A stretch of DNA of 64,000 nt from Gluconacetobacter takamatsuzukensis. GTDB lineage: Bacteria > Pseudomonadota > Alphaproteobacteria > Acetobacterales > Acetobacteraceae. The translations under genes were made by a program, and so were the position numbers. Under the pieces are notes generated by a model that was given only the letters and a program-made list of their open reading frames with translations, made no database searches and had not been told where the DNA came from. Shown here piece after piece: positions 1 through 7,487 of the stretch (within the stretch, counting starts at the first letter, position 1; every line of letters starts with the position of its first letter). The stretch is from positions 1-64,000 of the forward strand of contig NZ_JABEQK010000015.1 in assembly GCF_014174275.1 (NCBI RefSeq), given 5' to 3'.

Positions 1-134
1 TCCACTCAACCCAGCAGGGCCAAAGAAACTAGCAGGTCCAAACCGCCAAGTCAAGAACCTCAGCCCCGGCGGTGAACAGCGATCTACACCCCACCCCAAA
101 CACCGTCAACAGCCAAAAATGAACTTCGTCGTTT

Positions 135-158
135 TTTTCTGACCCACCGATCAGAAAA
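135..158. terminator. weak hairpin downstream of the FAD hydroxylase gene
   Basis: TTTTCTGA (135-142) and TCAGAAAA (151-158) form an 8-bp inverted repeat around an 8-nt loop, just past the stop codon of the minus-strand hydroxylase gene. The stem is A/T-rich and flanked by a run of T on the plus strand. It could end transcription weakly. No gene is seen in bases 1-166. Confidence 0.3.
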
Positions 159-166
159 TGGCGGTT

Positions 167-1345
167 TCAGGCCGTTTTGCCCCGATCGATCAGCATGTTG
201 GTCACGGCTGCCTTGAACGGAGCGAGGGAATCGGCCGCCCGCAGGCCGGCCCGACGCAGGTAGCGAAAGGGCGATTCGTCGCGCGTATAGAGGGTGGCAA
301 TGCCGTTGGTGGCGGCAAACAGCGGCGCCGTGGTCAGGCGATGCCGCATGGAGAACCGCCGCAACACCGCAGCCGACCCCGGATCGCCATCGCGCGCCAT
401 CCCCGCCGCGATTTCCTGGGCCAGGATACCCTGCCCCTTCAGGCCCAGGTTGAACCCGTGCGCGGTGATCGGATGCATGCCCACCGCCGCGTCGCCGATC
501 AATGCGAAGCGCCGCGCCGTGAAGCGATGCGCATAGACCGCCCGCAAGGGATAGACATGCCGCGAGCTGACCAGCCGCATCGCCCCCAGCCGGTTGCCAA
601 CCCGGGCCATGATCTCCTCGTTGAATCGCTCGCGCTCCATGGTCCGCAGCACTTCGATCCGGTCCGGCGGCAGGGTCAGGACCAGCGAGGACGCACCGCC
701 ATTGACCGGCAGCAGCGCAATCGTCTGCCCGTCATCGAACCATTGGGTCGCCACATGATGATGGGGCGATTCATGCGCCATCCGACAGACCAGCATCGAT
801 CGATGGAAATCATGGACGATCGCCCCGATCCCCTGCAAACGCCGGATTTCGGAAAACCGCCCATCGGCCGCAATGGCCAGGCGCGACATCACGTCGCCCC
901 CCTCGGCCAGCACGGTCACGCCATCGCCGTCGTCCCGCACACGCCGCGTCGCAACACCCGCGCGCAGCACGATCCCGGGACGCGACACGGCCTCTTCATA
1001 CAAGGCCCGCCGGATCAGGTGATTGGAAACCAGATACCCCAGCGCCTCGACGCCCTGGCCGTTCGTATCGAAGGTCAGCGGATGATTATGTCGCCCCGTC
1101 TCCACCCGTGCTTCGCGCAGGGGGGAAATGCCCACCGAGGGAATGCGCGCCCACGCCCCCGCGTCCCGCAGGAGCGAGACCGAATGATGGGTCAGGGCGA
1201 TTTCCCGCCCGTCGAACGCGGGTTCGGCCAGCGCGGCCTGTGGCGCGCGCTCCAGGACAGTGACCGACAGGCCCAGGCTCTCCAGCGACAGGGCCGTGGC
1301 CAGGCCGGCGGGACCGCCGCCGATGATCGTGACGTCGCTGCGCAT
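167..1345 (-). CDS. UbiH/UbiF/UbiM-type FAD-dependent ubiquinone biosynthesis hydroxylase
   Basis: A 392-residue flavoprotein monooxygenase of the family that hydroxylates the aromatic ring of ubiquinone precursors. The N-terminal dinucleotide-binding motif GGGPAG lies at residues 9-14. The second FAD motif, GDAAVGMHP, lies at about 284-292, with Val where many relatives have His. The start at 1345 is chosen because MRSDVTIIGG is the usual family N-terminus and GGAGGGGCGAG precedes it; an upstream in-frame ATG at 1408 would add 21 unrelated residues. The gene lies 23 bp downstream of the nitroreductase gene on the same strand, so the two may be co-transcribed. In acetic acid bacteria such a protein is often the C5 hydroxylase UbiM, but ring position cannot be read from the sequence. 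Confidence 0.85.
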   Translation of the reverse strand: MRSDVTIIGGGPAGLATALSLESLGLSVTVLERAPQAALAEPAFDGREIALTHHSVSLLRDAGAWARIPSVGISPLREARVETGRHNHPLTFDTNGQGVEALGYLVSNHLIRRALYEEAVSRPGIVLRAGVATRRVRDDGDGVTVLAEGGDVMSRLAIAADGRFSEIRRLQGIGAIVHDFHRSMLVCRMAHESPHHHVATQWFDDGQTIALLPVNGGASSLVLTLPPDRIEVLRTMERERFNEEIMARVGNRLGAMRLVSSRHVYPLRAVYAHRFTARRFALIGDAAVGMHPITAHGFNLGLKGQGILAQEIAAGMARDGDPGSAAVLRRFSMRHRLTTAPLFAATNGIATLYTRDESPFRYLRRAGLRAADSLAPFKAAVTNMLIDRGKTA

Positions 1346-1368
1346 CTCGCCCCTCCCTATCCGCTCTC

Positions 1369-1956
1369 TTACCTGTCCGCCCCGAACGTGACCGGCGCGC
1401 CGTGCCACTCGGCTACATAATCGTCCACCGGCCGGCGCGAAGGCACGGCCCGGTCAGGGGCCGGCGTGCCCACGAACAGGAAGCCCGCCAGCCGGTGCGG
1501 CGCCGCGAACCCAAGCGCCGAGGCCACCGCCGGATCAACGGCCATGTCGCCCGTCACCCAGACCCCGCCGAACCCGGTCGCATGCAGCGCATTGAGAATG
1601 TTCATCGCTGCCGCCGCGACCGCCATTTCCTGCTCGATCACCGGGATCTTGTCCTCGGGCCGCAGATGCATGCCCAACGCAATGGTCAGCGGCATGGTGG
1701 AAAACCGGCTGCGCCGCTTCTCGATCTTCGCGGCCGGCACATCCGGATCGCGCGCAAGCATGCCCGCCACCACCAGCTCGGCCAGCTTCGGCCGCGCCTC
1801 CCCGCGGATCAGCACATACCGCCACGGCCGCAAGCGGCCATGATCGGGCGCACGCATCGCGGTGGACAGGATATCCTCCAGCACCGATCCTTCGGGCGCG
1901 GGTTCGGACAGGGCGTCGGTCGATGAGCGGGACAGCAGGCTGTCGAGCACGGCCAT
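1369..1956 (-). CDS. nitroreductase family protein (YdjA-like)
   Basis: A 195-residue FMN-dependent nitroreductase-fold oxidoreductase. Visible family features are an N-terminal LLSRSST stretch, the [17 protein letters not shown] segment (cofactor-binding loop and substrate pocket, residues about 37-53), and the central [21 protein letters not shown] helix. The start at 1956 is supported by AAGGAGG seven bases upstream; the longer open frame to 2166 is mostly low-quality sequence in the divergent promoter region. The physiological substrate is not evident. The gene is divergent from hisB and may share a promoter region with it. Confidence 0.82.
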   Translation of the reverse strand: MAVLDSLLSRSSTDALSEPAPEGSVLEDILSTAMRAPDHGRLRPWRYVLIRGEARPKLAELVVAGMLARDPDVPAAKIEKRRSRFSTMPLTIALGMHLRPEDKIPVIEQEMAVAAAAMNILNALHATGFGGVWVTGDMAVDPAVASALGFAAPHRLAGFLFVGTPAPDRAVPSRRPVDDYVAEWHGAPVTFGADR

Positions 1957-2095
1957 ATCGGGGCCTCCTTGGTCTCGGGCCCCGGCAGCGGTCGCGCGGC
2001 CCTGGCCGGCACCATGCCGCAGAAGGAAGATGAAGCCAATATCTGCCGCCCGCGCCCCAGAGGCGCAAGACAGGACCGGCGACACCCCGACGCCC

Positions 2096-2136
2096 CCTAC
2101 AGGAGAGTGGCCTAACGCGGCCCACTCCTGTAGGAG
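2096..2136 (+). promoter_or_regulatory. hisB leader hairpin overlapping the ribosome binding site
   Basis: CCTACAGGAG (2096-2105) is perfectly complementary to CTCCTGTAGG (2125-2134), and a few further inner pairs are possible. The right arm ends inside the hisB Shine-Dalgarno AGGAG (2132-2136), which is 7 nt from the ATG at 2144. If this forms in the mRNA it would hide three bases of the ribosome binding site. The gene upstream is divergent, so this is unlikely to be a terminator for it. Confidence 0.55.
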
Positions 2137-2143
2137 AACGGGC

Positions 2144-2740
2144 ATGGATACTGCCCGCACAGCCACGATTCATCGCGTCACCAGCGAGACCGACATCACG
2201 CTCCGACTGAACCTGGACGGCACCGGCCAGGCACGGATCGCGACCGGAATCGGCTTCTTCGATCACATGCTGACGGCACTGGCCCGCCACGGCCTGTTCG
2301 ATCTGGAGATCGAGGCCAAGGGCGACCTCCATATCGATTTCCATCACACCACCGAGGATACCGGCATCGCGCTCGGTCAGGCCTTCGTCCGCGCGATCGG
2401 CGACAAGCGCGGCATCCGCCGCTTCGGCCACGCCCTGGTGCCGCTCGACGAGGCACTGAGCGAAGTGGTGGTCGATATCTCGGGCCGTCCCTTCCTCGCC
2501 TGGTCGGTCGATTTCACGCGCGACAAGATCGGCGAGATGGACACCGAACTGTTCGAGGAATTCTTCCGCGCCTTTGCCATGAGCGCCATGCTGACGCTGC
2601 ACGTCACGCAGAAGGCCGGGCGGAACTGCCACCATATCGCCGAAGCCTCGTTCAAGGCGGCAGCCCGGGCCCTGCGCATGGCGGCGGAGCCCGACCCACG
2701 CGCGGCCGGCAGCATCCCCTCGACCAAAGGCGTGCTGTGA
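2144..2740 (+). CDS. hisB: imidazoleglycerol-phosphate dehydratase
   Basis: Sixth step of histidine synthesis: imidazole glycerol phosphate to imidazole acetol phosphate. At 198 residues this is the monofunctional form, without the N-terminal phosphatase of the enterobacterial enzyme. The metal-binding repeats are clear: [13 protein letters not shown] near residue 42, [14 protein letters not shown] near 68, and [15 protein letters not shown] near 166. The start at 2144 has AGGAG seven bases upstream; the open frame extends further upstream but without family similarity. This is the first gene of a compact operon with DUF2628, hisH, GNAT/hisA, hisF and hisE. A hairpin overlaps its ribosome binding site. 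Confidence 0.95.
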   Translation: MDTARTATIHRVTSETDITLRLNLDGTGQARIATGIGFFDHMLTALARHGLFDLEIEAKGDLHIDFHHTTEDTGIALGQAFVRAIGDKRGIRRFGHALVPLDEALSEVVVDISGRPFLAWSVDFTRDKIGEMDTELFEEFFRAFAMSAMLTLHVTQKAGRNCHHIAEASFKAAARALRMAAEPDPRAAGSIPSTKGVL

Positions 2741-3123
2741 CCAGCTATTCCTCCTGGTTCCGGCCCGACGACCGCCGGCCGCCCGTCCTGGTGGCCGATC
2801 GCCTGTCCTGGCGGGTGCTGCTGCTGGGCTGGCTGGGGCTGGTGATCCAGGGAAGCTGGATCGCCGGACTGCTGGCCGGCGCCGCCAGCCTGGCCCTGAT
2901 GGGCGCGGTAGAGGTGGCGCATCTGCCGCTCCTGCCGTTCTGGGCCGGACTGCATCTGTTGCTGGGCCTGAACACCGCCGATATCCGGGCATGGGAATTG
3001 CGCCTGAACGGCCTCGCCGCCGGCCCGATCATCGTCGCGCAAGGGCGCGAAGCCGCACTGCTGCGCCTGCTGGAGCGCAATCCCACGCTCGCGCGCACCC
3101 GCGGAACGACGGCTGAGGCATAA
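2737..3123 (+). CDS. small membrane protein, DUF2628-like, inside the his operon
   Basis: A 128-residue protein starting at a GTG that overlaps the hisB stop (GTGA), which implies translational coupling. A central hydrophobic block (residues about 24-78, [19 protein letters not shown] and following) gives two or three membrane segments. After it comes [13 protein letters not shown], which resembles the DUF2628 signature of a hydrophobic core followed by a basic 'RRWEL..RG' motif. No catalytic residues are seen and its role is unknown. Its position between hisB and hisH suggests co-regulation with histidine synthesis rather than a proven pathway role. The DUF assignment is from memory of the pattern. 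Confidence 0.7.
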   Translation: MTSYSSWFRPDDRRPPVLVADRLSWRVLLLGWLGLVIQGSWIAGLLAGAASLALMGAVEVAHLPLLPFWAGLHLLLGLNTADIRAWELRLNGLAAGPIIVAQGREAALLRLLERNPTLARTRGTTAEA

Positions 3124-3126
3124 GAC

Positions 3127-3798
3127 ATGACATCCGCGACGCAATCCATCGTGGTCATCGATTATAATGGCGGCAACCTGGCATCCGCTGCCCGGGCGCT
3201 GTCGCGCGCGGCGGCCGATAGCGGCATCGACGTCGAGGTCACGATCTCGGCCGACCCGCAGGCCGTGCGCGGGGCAGACCGGATCGTGCTGCCCGGCCAG
3301 GGCGCCTTCGCCGACTGCGCCGCCGGGCTCGAGGCCGTGCCGGGACTACGCGCCGCCATCATCGACGCGACGGACGCCGGCACGCCCTTCCTCGGCATCT
3401 GCGTCGGCATGCAGTTGATGGCCCAGCGCGGGCTGGAACACGCCGTCACTCCCGGTTTCGGCTGGATCGCGGGCGAGATCGCGCCGATGGAGGCCCCCGG
3501 CCTGCGCCTGCCGCAGATGGGGTGGAACCGGCTGGATTTCACGCCGGGCGCACATCCGCTGACCGACGGGCTGGACTCGGACGCCCACGGCTATTTCGTC
3601 CATTCCTATGCGCTGCGCCACGGCACGCCCGACCAACTGGTGGCCACCACCGATTATGGCGGGGCCGTCCCGGCGATCGTGGCCCATGGCAACCGCGCCG
3701 GCACCCAGTTCCATGTCGAGAAAAGCCAGACGGTCGGCCTGCGAATCCTGTCCAATTTCCTGCGCTGGACCCCAGCCCGCGAAGGAGCCCCCGCATGA
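3127..3798 (+). CDS. hisH: imidazole glycerol phosphate synthase, glutamine amidotransferase subunit
   Basis: Supplies ammonia from glutamine to HisF for imidazole ring closure. A class I glutamine amidotransferase of 223 residues. The nucleophile is Cys92 in GICVGMQ, and the His/Glu pair is in FHVEKS (His196, Glu198; most relatives have FHPEKS). YFVHSYAL near residue 160 is also typical. It starts 3 bp after the DUF2628-like gene and overlaps the GNAT start by ATGA, so the operon is continuously coupled. The partner HisF is encoded at 5150-5923. Confidence 0.95.
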   Translation: MTSATQSIVVIDYNGGNLASAARALSRAAADSGIDVEVTISADPQAVRGADRIVLPGQGAFADCAAGLEAVPGLRAAIIDATDAGTPFLGICVGMQLMAQRGLEHAVTPGFGWIAGEIAPMEAPGLRLPQMGWNRLDFTPGAHPLTDGLDSDAHGYFVHSYALRHGTPDQLVATTDYGGAVPAIVAHGNRAGTQFHVEKSQTVGLRILSNFLRWTPAREGAPA

Positions 3799-5150
3799 CG
3801 AGCATCGGCAATTCCACCCACGACCAGCCGCGCGCCGAACGCGTCCAATCGCTGACGGAGGACGAGCTTCAGGCCCTGTGCGAAGCCACCGACGCCGCGA
3901 TCCTCGATGGCGGCGGGTTCGGCTGGCTGAACGTGCCGGGCCGCCAGGCGATGGAGCGCTATTTCCGGGGCCTGCTGATGGTGCCGGAACGCATGCTGTT
4001 CGTGGTGCGTCTGGACGGCGTCATCGTCGGCGCCGCCCAGATGGTCCGCCCCCCCCGCAACAACGAAGCGCAGGCGATGAGCGCGACGCTCATGCATCTC
4101 TATGTCGCGCCCTACGCCAGGGGGCGCGGCCTGGGCCGGCTGCTGCTGCTCGAAGCCGAGCAATGCGCGCGCGCCATGGGCTACCAGATCCTGAACCTGG
4201 ATGTGCGCGAGACCCAGGAGGCCGCGATCCGGCTGTTCCGTACGTTCGGTTTCCATCAATGGGGCACCCACCCCAGCTATGCCCGCGCCGACGGGCGCAC
4301 GGTGCGGGGCCTGTTCTTCACCAGGCGCCTGCAGGATAATGAGCGGGTCGTCCCTGCCCACCCGCAGGCTTCCTCCGTTCCCATTCCCGCGACAGGACCC
4401 GCCAGCGTGACCGGCCACAGCCTGACCCTCTACCCCGCCATCGACCTCAAGGACGGCGCCTGCGTACGCCTGCGCCGGGGCGAGATGGACGACGCCACGG
4501 TCTATTCCGACGATCCCGGCGCCCAGGCCCGCGCCTGGATCGCGGCGGGCTGCGGCTGGCTGCATGTGGTCGACCTCAACGGTGCCTTCGCCGGCAAGTC
4601 GGCCAACAGTGCCGCGATCGAATCCATCATCGCCAACGCCACCGTGCCGGTGCAGCTGGGCGGCGGCCTGCGCGACCTGGGCAGCATCGAACGCTGGCTG
4701 GCCGCCGGAATCAGCCGCGTCATCCTGGGCAGCGTGGCGGTAAAGAACCCCGAACTGGTCCGCGCCGCCTGCCGCGCCTTCCCCGGCCGCATCGTCGCAG
4801 GCATCGACGCGCGCTCGGGGCAGGTGGCCACCGAAGGCTGGGCCGAAACCTCGGACATGAAGGCCATCGACCTGGGCCGCCGGATGGAGGATGCCGGCGT
4901 CGCCGCGATCATCTTCACCGAGATCAGCCGCGACGGCATGCTGACGGGCATCGACATCGCCCAGACCGCCGAACTGGCGAACAGCCTGTCGATCCCGGTC
5001 ATCGCCAGCGGCGGCGTCGGCAATATCGAACATCTGCGCGCATTGCGGGCCGCCACCGTCACCGCCCCGGGGATCGAGGGCGTGATCGTCGGCCGCGCCT
5101 TGTACGACGGCAGGGTCGACCCCGCCGACGCCTTGCGGATCCTGTCCTGA
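3795..5150 (+). CDS. GNAT N-acetyltransferase in one open frame with HisA (possible fusion)
   Basis: The ATG at 3795 overlaps the hisH stop. The first 175 or so residues form a GNAT acetyltransferase: a [16 protein letters not shown] acetyl-CoA pyrophosphate-binding loop near residue 105 and [20 protein letters not shown] near 134. No stop codon follows. After a Pro/Ala-rich stretch of about 30 residues the frame runs directly into a complete HisA domain, so translation from 3795 would give a 451-residue GNAT-HisA protein. GNAT genes are commonly separate in this position in related his operons. Either the two are fused here or the frame is re-initiated at the GTG at 4407. The acetyltransferase substrate is unknown. 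Confidence 0.75.
   Translation: MTSIGNSTHDQPRAERVQSLTEDELQALCEATDAAILDGGGFGWLNVPGRQAMERYFRGLLMVPERMLFVVRLDGVIVGAAQMVRPPRNNEAQAMSATLMHLYVAPYARGRGLGRLLLLEAEQCARAMGYQILNLDVRETQEAAIRLFRTFGFHQWGTHPSYARADGRTVRGLFFTRRLQDNERVVPAHPQASSVPIPATGPASVTGHSLTLYPAIDLKDGACVRLRRGEMDDATVYSDDPGAQARAWIAAGCGWLHVVDLNGAFAGKSANSAAIESIIANATVPVQLGGGLRDLGSIERWLAAGISRVILGSVAVKNPELVRAACRAFPGRIVAGIDARSGQVATEGWAETSDMKAIDLGRRMEDAGVAAIIFTEISRDGMLTGIDIAQTAELANSLSIPVIASGGVGNIEHLRALRAATVTAPGIEGVIVGRALYDGRVDPADALRILS
4407..5150 (+). CDS. hisA: phosphoribosylformimino-5-aminoimidazole carboxamide ribotide isomerase
   Basis: Fourth step of histidine synthesis, the Amadori isomerisation of ProFAR to PRFAR. A complete (beta/alpha)8 barrel of about 247 residues if started at GTG 4407. 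Catalytic Asp residues are in YPAIDLKDG and in [10 protein letters not shown], and the phosphate-binding loops VQLGGGLRD and VIASGGVG are present. AGGA at 4394-4397 sits 9 bases before this GTG, so an internal start is plausible. The same frame is open back through the GNAT domain to 3795, so the domain may instead be made as the C-terminal half of a fusion. The stop overlaps the hisF ATG by one base. Confidence 0.92.
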   Translation: MTGHSLTLYPAIDLKDGACVRLRRGEMDDATVYSDDPGAQARAWIAAGCGWLHVVDLNGAFAGKSANSAAIESIIANATVPVQLGGGLRDLGSIERWLAAGISRVILGSVAVKNPELVRAACRAFPGRIVAGIDARSGQVATEGWAETSDMKAIDLGRRMEDAGVAAIIFTEISRDGMLTGIDIAQTAELANSLSIPVIASGGVGNIEHLRALRAATVTAPGIEGVIVGRALYDGRVDPADALRILS

Positions 5151-5923
5151 TGCTGAAGCTGCGGGTCATCCCTTGCCTCGACGTCAAGAACGGCCGGGTG
5201 GTGAAGGGGGTCAATTTCGTCTCGCTGCGCGACGCGGGCGACCCGGTGGAGCAGGCGGCGATCTACGACGCCGCCGGCGCGGACGAGCTGACCTTTCTCG
5301 ACATCACCGCCAGCCACGAAAACCGCGACACGATCCTCGACGTGGTCAACCGCACGGCGGAGAAGATCTTCCTGCCCCTGACCGTGGGCGGCGGCGTGCG
5401 CACGACCGACGACATGCGCCGCCTGCTGCTGGCCGGCGCCGACAAATGCGCGATGAATTCCGCCGCCGTCAGCCGGCCGGAACTGGTCAACGAAGCCGCG
5501 CGCAAATTCGGCAGCCAGTGCGTGGTGGTGGGCGTCGACGCCCGGTCCGACGGGCATGGATCATGGGAGGTCTACACCCATGGCGGCCGCACCCCCACCG
5601 GCCGCAACGCCATCGACTGGTGCCGCGAAGTGACCGAGCGCGGCGCCGGCGAAATCCTGCTGACCAGCATGGACCGCGACGGCACCCGCAGCGGGTTCGA
5701 CCTCGACCTGCTGCGCGCGGCCTGCGGCGCGGTGCGGGTGCCGGTCGTCGCCTCGGGCGGCGTCGGCACGCTGGAACATTTCGTCGAGGGCGCGCGCGCC
5801 GGGGCCACCGGCCTGCTGGCCGCCAGCGTGTTCCATTTCGGCCAGTTCACCATCCCGCAGGTCAAGCAGGCCCTGGCGGATGCCGGCCTGCCGGTTCGCC
5901 ACACGCCGGCCGCCAGATCCTGA
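5150..5923 (+). CDS. hisF: imidazole glycerol phosphate synthase, cyclase subunit
   Basis: Works with HisH to convert PRFAR and ammonia to imidazole glycerol phosphate and AICAR. A 257-residue (beta/alpha)8 barrel with the signature [19 protein letters not shown] at the N-terminus, whose Asp11-equivalent is catalytic. [10 protein letters not shown] holds the second catalytic Asp, and [13 protein letters not shown] is a phosphate loop. The ATG shares one base with the TGA of the preceding HisA frame (TGATG), so translation is coupled. Length and motifs are complete. Confidence 0.95.
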   Translation: MLKLRVIPCLDVKNGRVVKGVNFVSLRDAGDPVEQAAIYDAAGADELTFLDITASHENRDTILDVVNRTAEKIFLPLTVGGGVRTTDDMRRLLLAGADKCAMNSAAVSRPELVNEAARKFGSQCVVVGVDARSDGHGSWEVYTHGGRTPTGRNAIDWCREVTERGAGEILLTSMDRDGTRSGFDLDLLRAACGAVRVPVVASGGVGTLEHFVEGARAGATGLLAASVFHFGQFTIPQVKQALADAGLPVRHTPAARS

Positions 5924-5948
5924 ACGGCGCGAACACCCAAGCGAGGGC

Positions 5949-6434
5949 ATGATGCCAAAGATCCCGAAGACCACGCGCAAGAACGACGACACCAAGGCCG
6001 CCGGCAAGAAGAGCGTCACCAAGAAGACGGCCCGGAAAAAAGCCGCCCCCGCCGTCCCCGCCATCAAGGCGGTCCCCCCCCTGCCCGCCGAACCGGCGGC
6101 AACGGCGGAAATCCTCGACCGGCTGTTCAACGTCGTCGTGTCCCGCAAGGGCACCGACCCCGCCATCAGCCATTCGGCACGCCTGCTGTCGCGCGGCCGG
6201 CGCAAGATCGCCCAGAAATTCGGCGAGGAAGCGGTCGAATGCCTGATCGAGGCCGTCGCCGGCAATGCCGAGGAACTGATCGGCGAAAGCGCCGACGTGC
6301 TCTACCACCTCATCGTCATGTGGGTTGATGCCGGCATCCATCCGTCGGATGTATGGTCCGAACTGACGCGCCGTCAGGGCACCAGCGGCATCGCCGAAAA
6401 GGCCGCCCGCCCCCGCGACCCGTTGGCGGTGTAA
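5949..6434 (+). CDS. hisE: phosphoribosyl-ATP pyrophosphatase with a Lys/Ala-rich N-terminal extension
   Basis: Second step of histidine synthesis: hydrolysis of phosphoribosyl-ATP to phosphoribosyl-AMP and pyrophosphate. The catalytic MazG-like helical domain occupies residues about 52-161. It carries [13 protein letters not shown] and [12 protein letters not shown], whose acidic residues bind metal. It is preceded by a tail of about 50 residues rich in Lys, Ala, Thr and Pro (for example [16 protein letters not shown]), resembling histone-H1-like tails and absent from most HisE proteins of about 105 residues. ATGs at 5949 and 5952 are adjacent; GAGGG lies just upstream of both. An internal start that omits the tail is not obvious. 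HisI is not in this window. Confidence 0.9.
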   Translation: MMPKIPKTTRKNDDTKAAGKKSVTKKTARKKAAPAVPAIKAVPPLPAEPAATAEILDRLFNVVVSRKGTDPAISHSARLLSRGRRKIAQKFGEEAVECLIEAVAGNAEELIGESADVLYHLIVMWVDAGIHPSDVWSELTRRQGTSGIAEKAARPRDPLAV

Positions 6435-6451
6435 AGCAAGGAGGCATGTCC

Positions 6452-6832
6452 ATGGCCGTTTCCGGACGGGGTCCCTACGACCCGCAAAACGTCTTCGCCA
6501 AGATCCTGCGCGGTGAAATCCCCTGCCGCAAGGTCTACGAAAACGAGTACGCGCTGGCGTTCCACGACATCGCGCCCCAGGCGCCGGTCCATGTGCTGGT
6601 GATCCCCAAGGGCCCCTACGTCTCCTACGCCGATTTCAGCCAGACGGCCGCCGATCCCGAAATCGCGGGCTTCACCCGCGCGGTCGGCCATGTGGCGGCA
6701 CTGCTGGGACTGGAAGAGAACGGCTACCGCCTGCTGGCGAACATGGGGGTCGCAGCGGGGCAGGAAGTGCCGCACTTCCATGTTCATCTGTTCGGGGGCG
6801 CCGCTTTGGGGCCGATGCTGCATCGGTCCTGA
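6452..6832 (+). CDS. HIT family nucleotide-binding hydrolase (HinT-like)
   Basis: A 126-residue histidine-triad protein of the purine nucleoside phosphoramidase group. The triad HFHVHLF is near residue 110 and the nucleotide-binding segments ILRGEIPCRKVYEN and FHDIAPQAPVHVLVIPK are present. AAGGAGG at 6438-6444 is well spaced for the ATG at 6452 but too close to the ATG at 6446, so the former is preferred. The gene lies 17 bp after hisE; hinT next to hisE is common in alphaproteobacteria. It is the last gene of the his transcript by spacing. Confidence 0.9.
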   Translation: MAVSGRGPYDPQNVFAKILRGEIPCRKVYENEYALAFHDIAPQAPVHVLVIPKGPYVSYADFSQTAADPEIAGFTRAVGHVAALLGLEENGYRLLANMGVAAGQEVPHFHVHLFGGAALGPMLHRS

Positions 6833-6893
6833 ACGGGCGCTCTTCGTCGGGGCCCTGCCCCGATACCCGATGGCTGTCGATCCCCACCCGGCA

Positions 6894-6922
6894 TTGATAC
6901 CGCCCCGTCGAGCGGATACGAT
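6894..6922 (+). promoter_or_regulatory. sigma-70-type promoter for the Trp-rich lipoprotein gene
   Basis: TTGATA (6894-6899) and TACGAT (6917-6922) are separated by exactly 17 bp. They lie 34 bp before the ATG at 6957, inside an otherwise gene-free gap. Matches to consensus are 5/6 and 4/6. Confidence 0.5.
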
Positions 6923-6956
6923 ATTTCAAAATATTGCCAAACGGGAGCCAACGGGA

Positions 6957-7442
6957 ATGATCACGCAGAAAGGCGCGCCATTGCGCGCCCTCGCCATCCT
7001 GACCATGCTGGCCGGCCTCCCCTCCTGCGAAACGGCCGACCAGAGGATCGCGCAGAAGGAAGACCATCTCGCCGCGGCGGGCTTTGCCCTGAAACCCGTC
7101 AACTCGCCGCAGCAGCAGGCGATGCTGAACCGCCTCCCGCCCCACCATTTCGTCCGCAGGACGCACGGCAACAGCGTCTTCTACGTTTTCGCCGACCCGA
7201 CCGTCTGCGACTGCCTGTATATCGGCGACCAGGCCGCCTACGACAATTACCAGAGCTACCGCCAGCAGAAGATGCTGGCCGACGAACAGCAGATGACGGC
7301 CGGAGAATACCGGGACGCCGCCTGGAACTGGAACGCATGGGGTCCGATGACCGGCCCCGGCTGGGGCGGCTGGAACCCGGCCTGGAACCCCGCCTGGGGC
7401 AACTGGGACCCCGGCATGGGCCAGTATAACGCCGGCTGGTAA
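6957..7442 (+). CDS. predicted lipoprotein with a Trp/Gly/Asn-rich C-terminus
   Basis: A 161-residue exported protein of unknown function. The N-terminus is a lipoprotein-type signal (MITQKGAPLRALAILTMLAG followed by LPSC), with Cys24 as the likely lipidated residue. A mid region has CDCLYIGDQAAYDNYQSYRQQ. The last 40 residues are strongly biased, with short repeats such as GWGGWNPAWNPAWGNWDPG. The start at 6957 is preferred because upstream in-frame sequence lies within the HIT gene in another frame, and a promoter-like pair lies 34 bp before it. It is probably anchored at the outer membrane; no enzymatic motif is seen. Confidence 0.75.
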   Translation: MITQKGAPLRALAILTMLAGLPSCETADQRIAQKEDHLAAAGFALKPVNSPQQQAMLNRLPPHHFVRRTHGNSVFYVFADPTVCDCLYIGDQAAYDNYQSYRQQKMLADEQQMTAGEYRDAAWNWNAWGPMTGPGWGGWNPAWNPAWGNWDPGMGQYNAGW

Positions 7443-7487
7443 GCAAGGCTCATCCGGCAACCGGACGGATATTGCCGTCGGCACATC

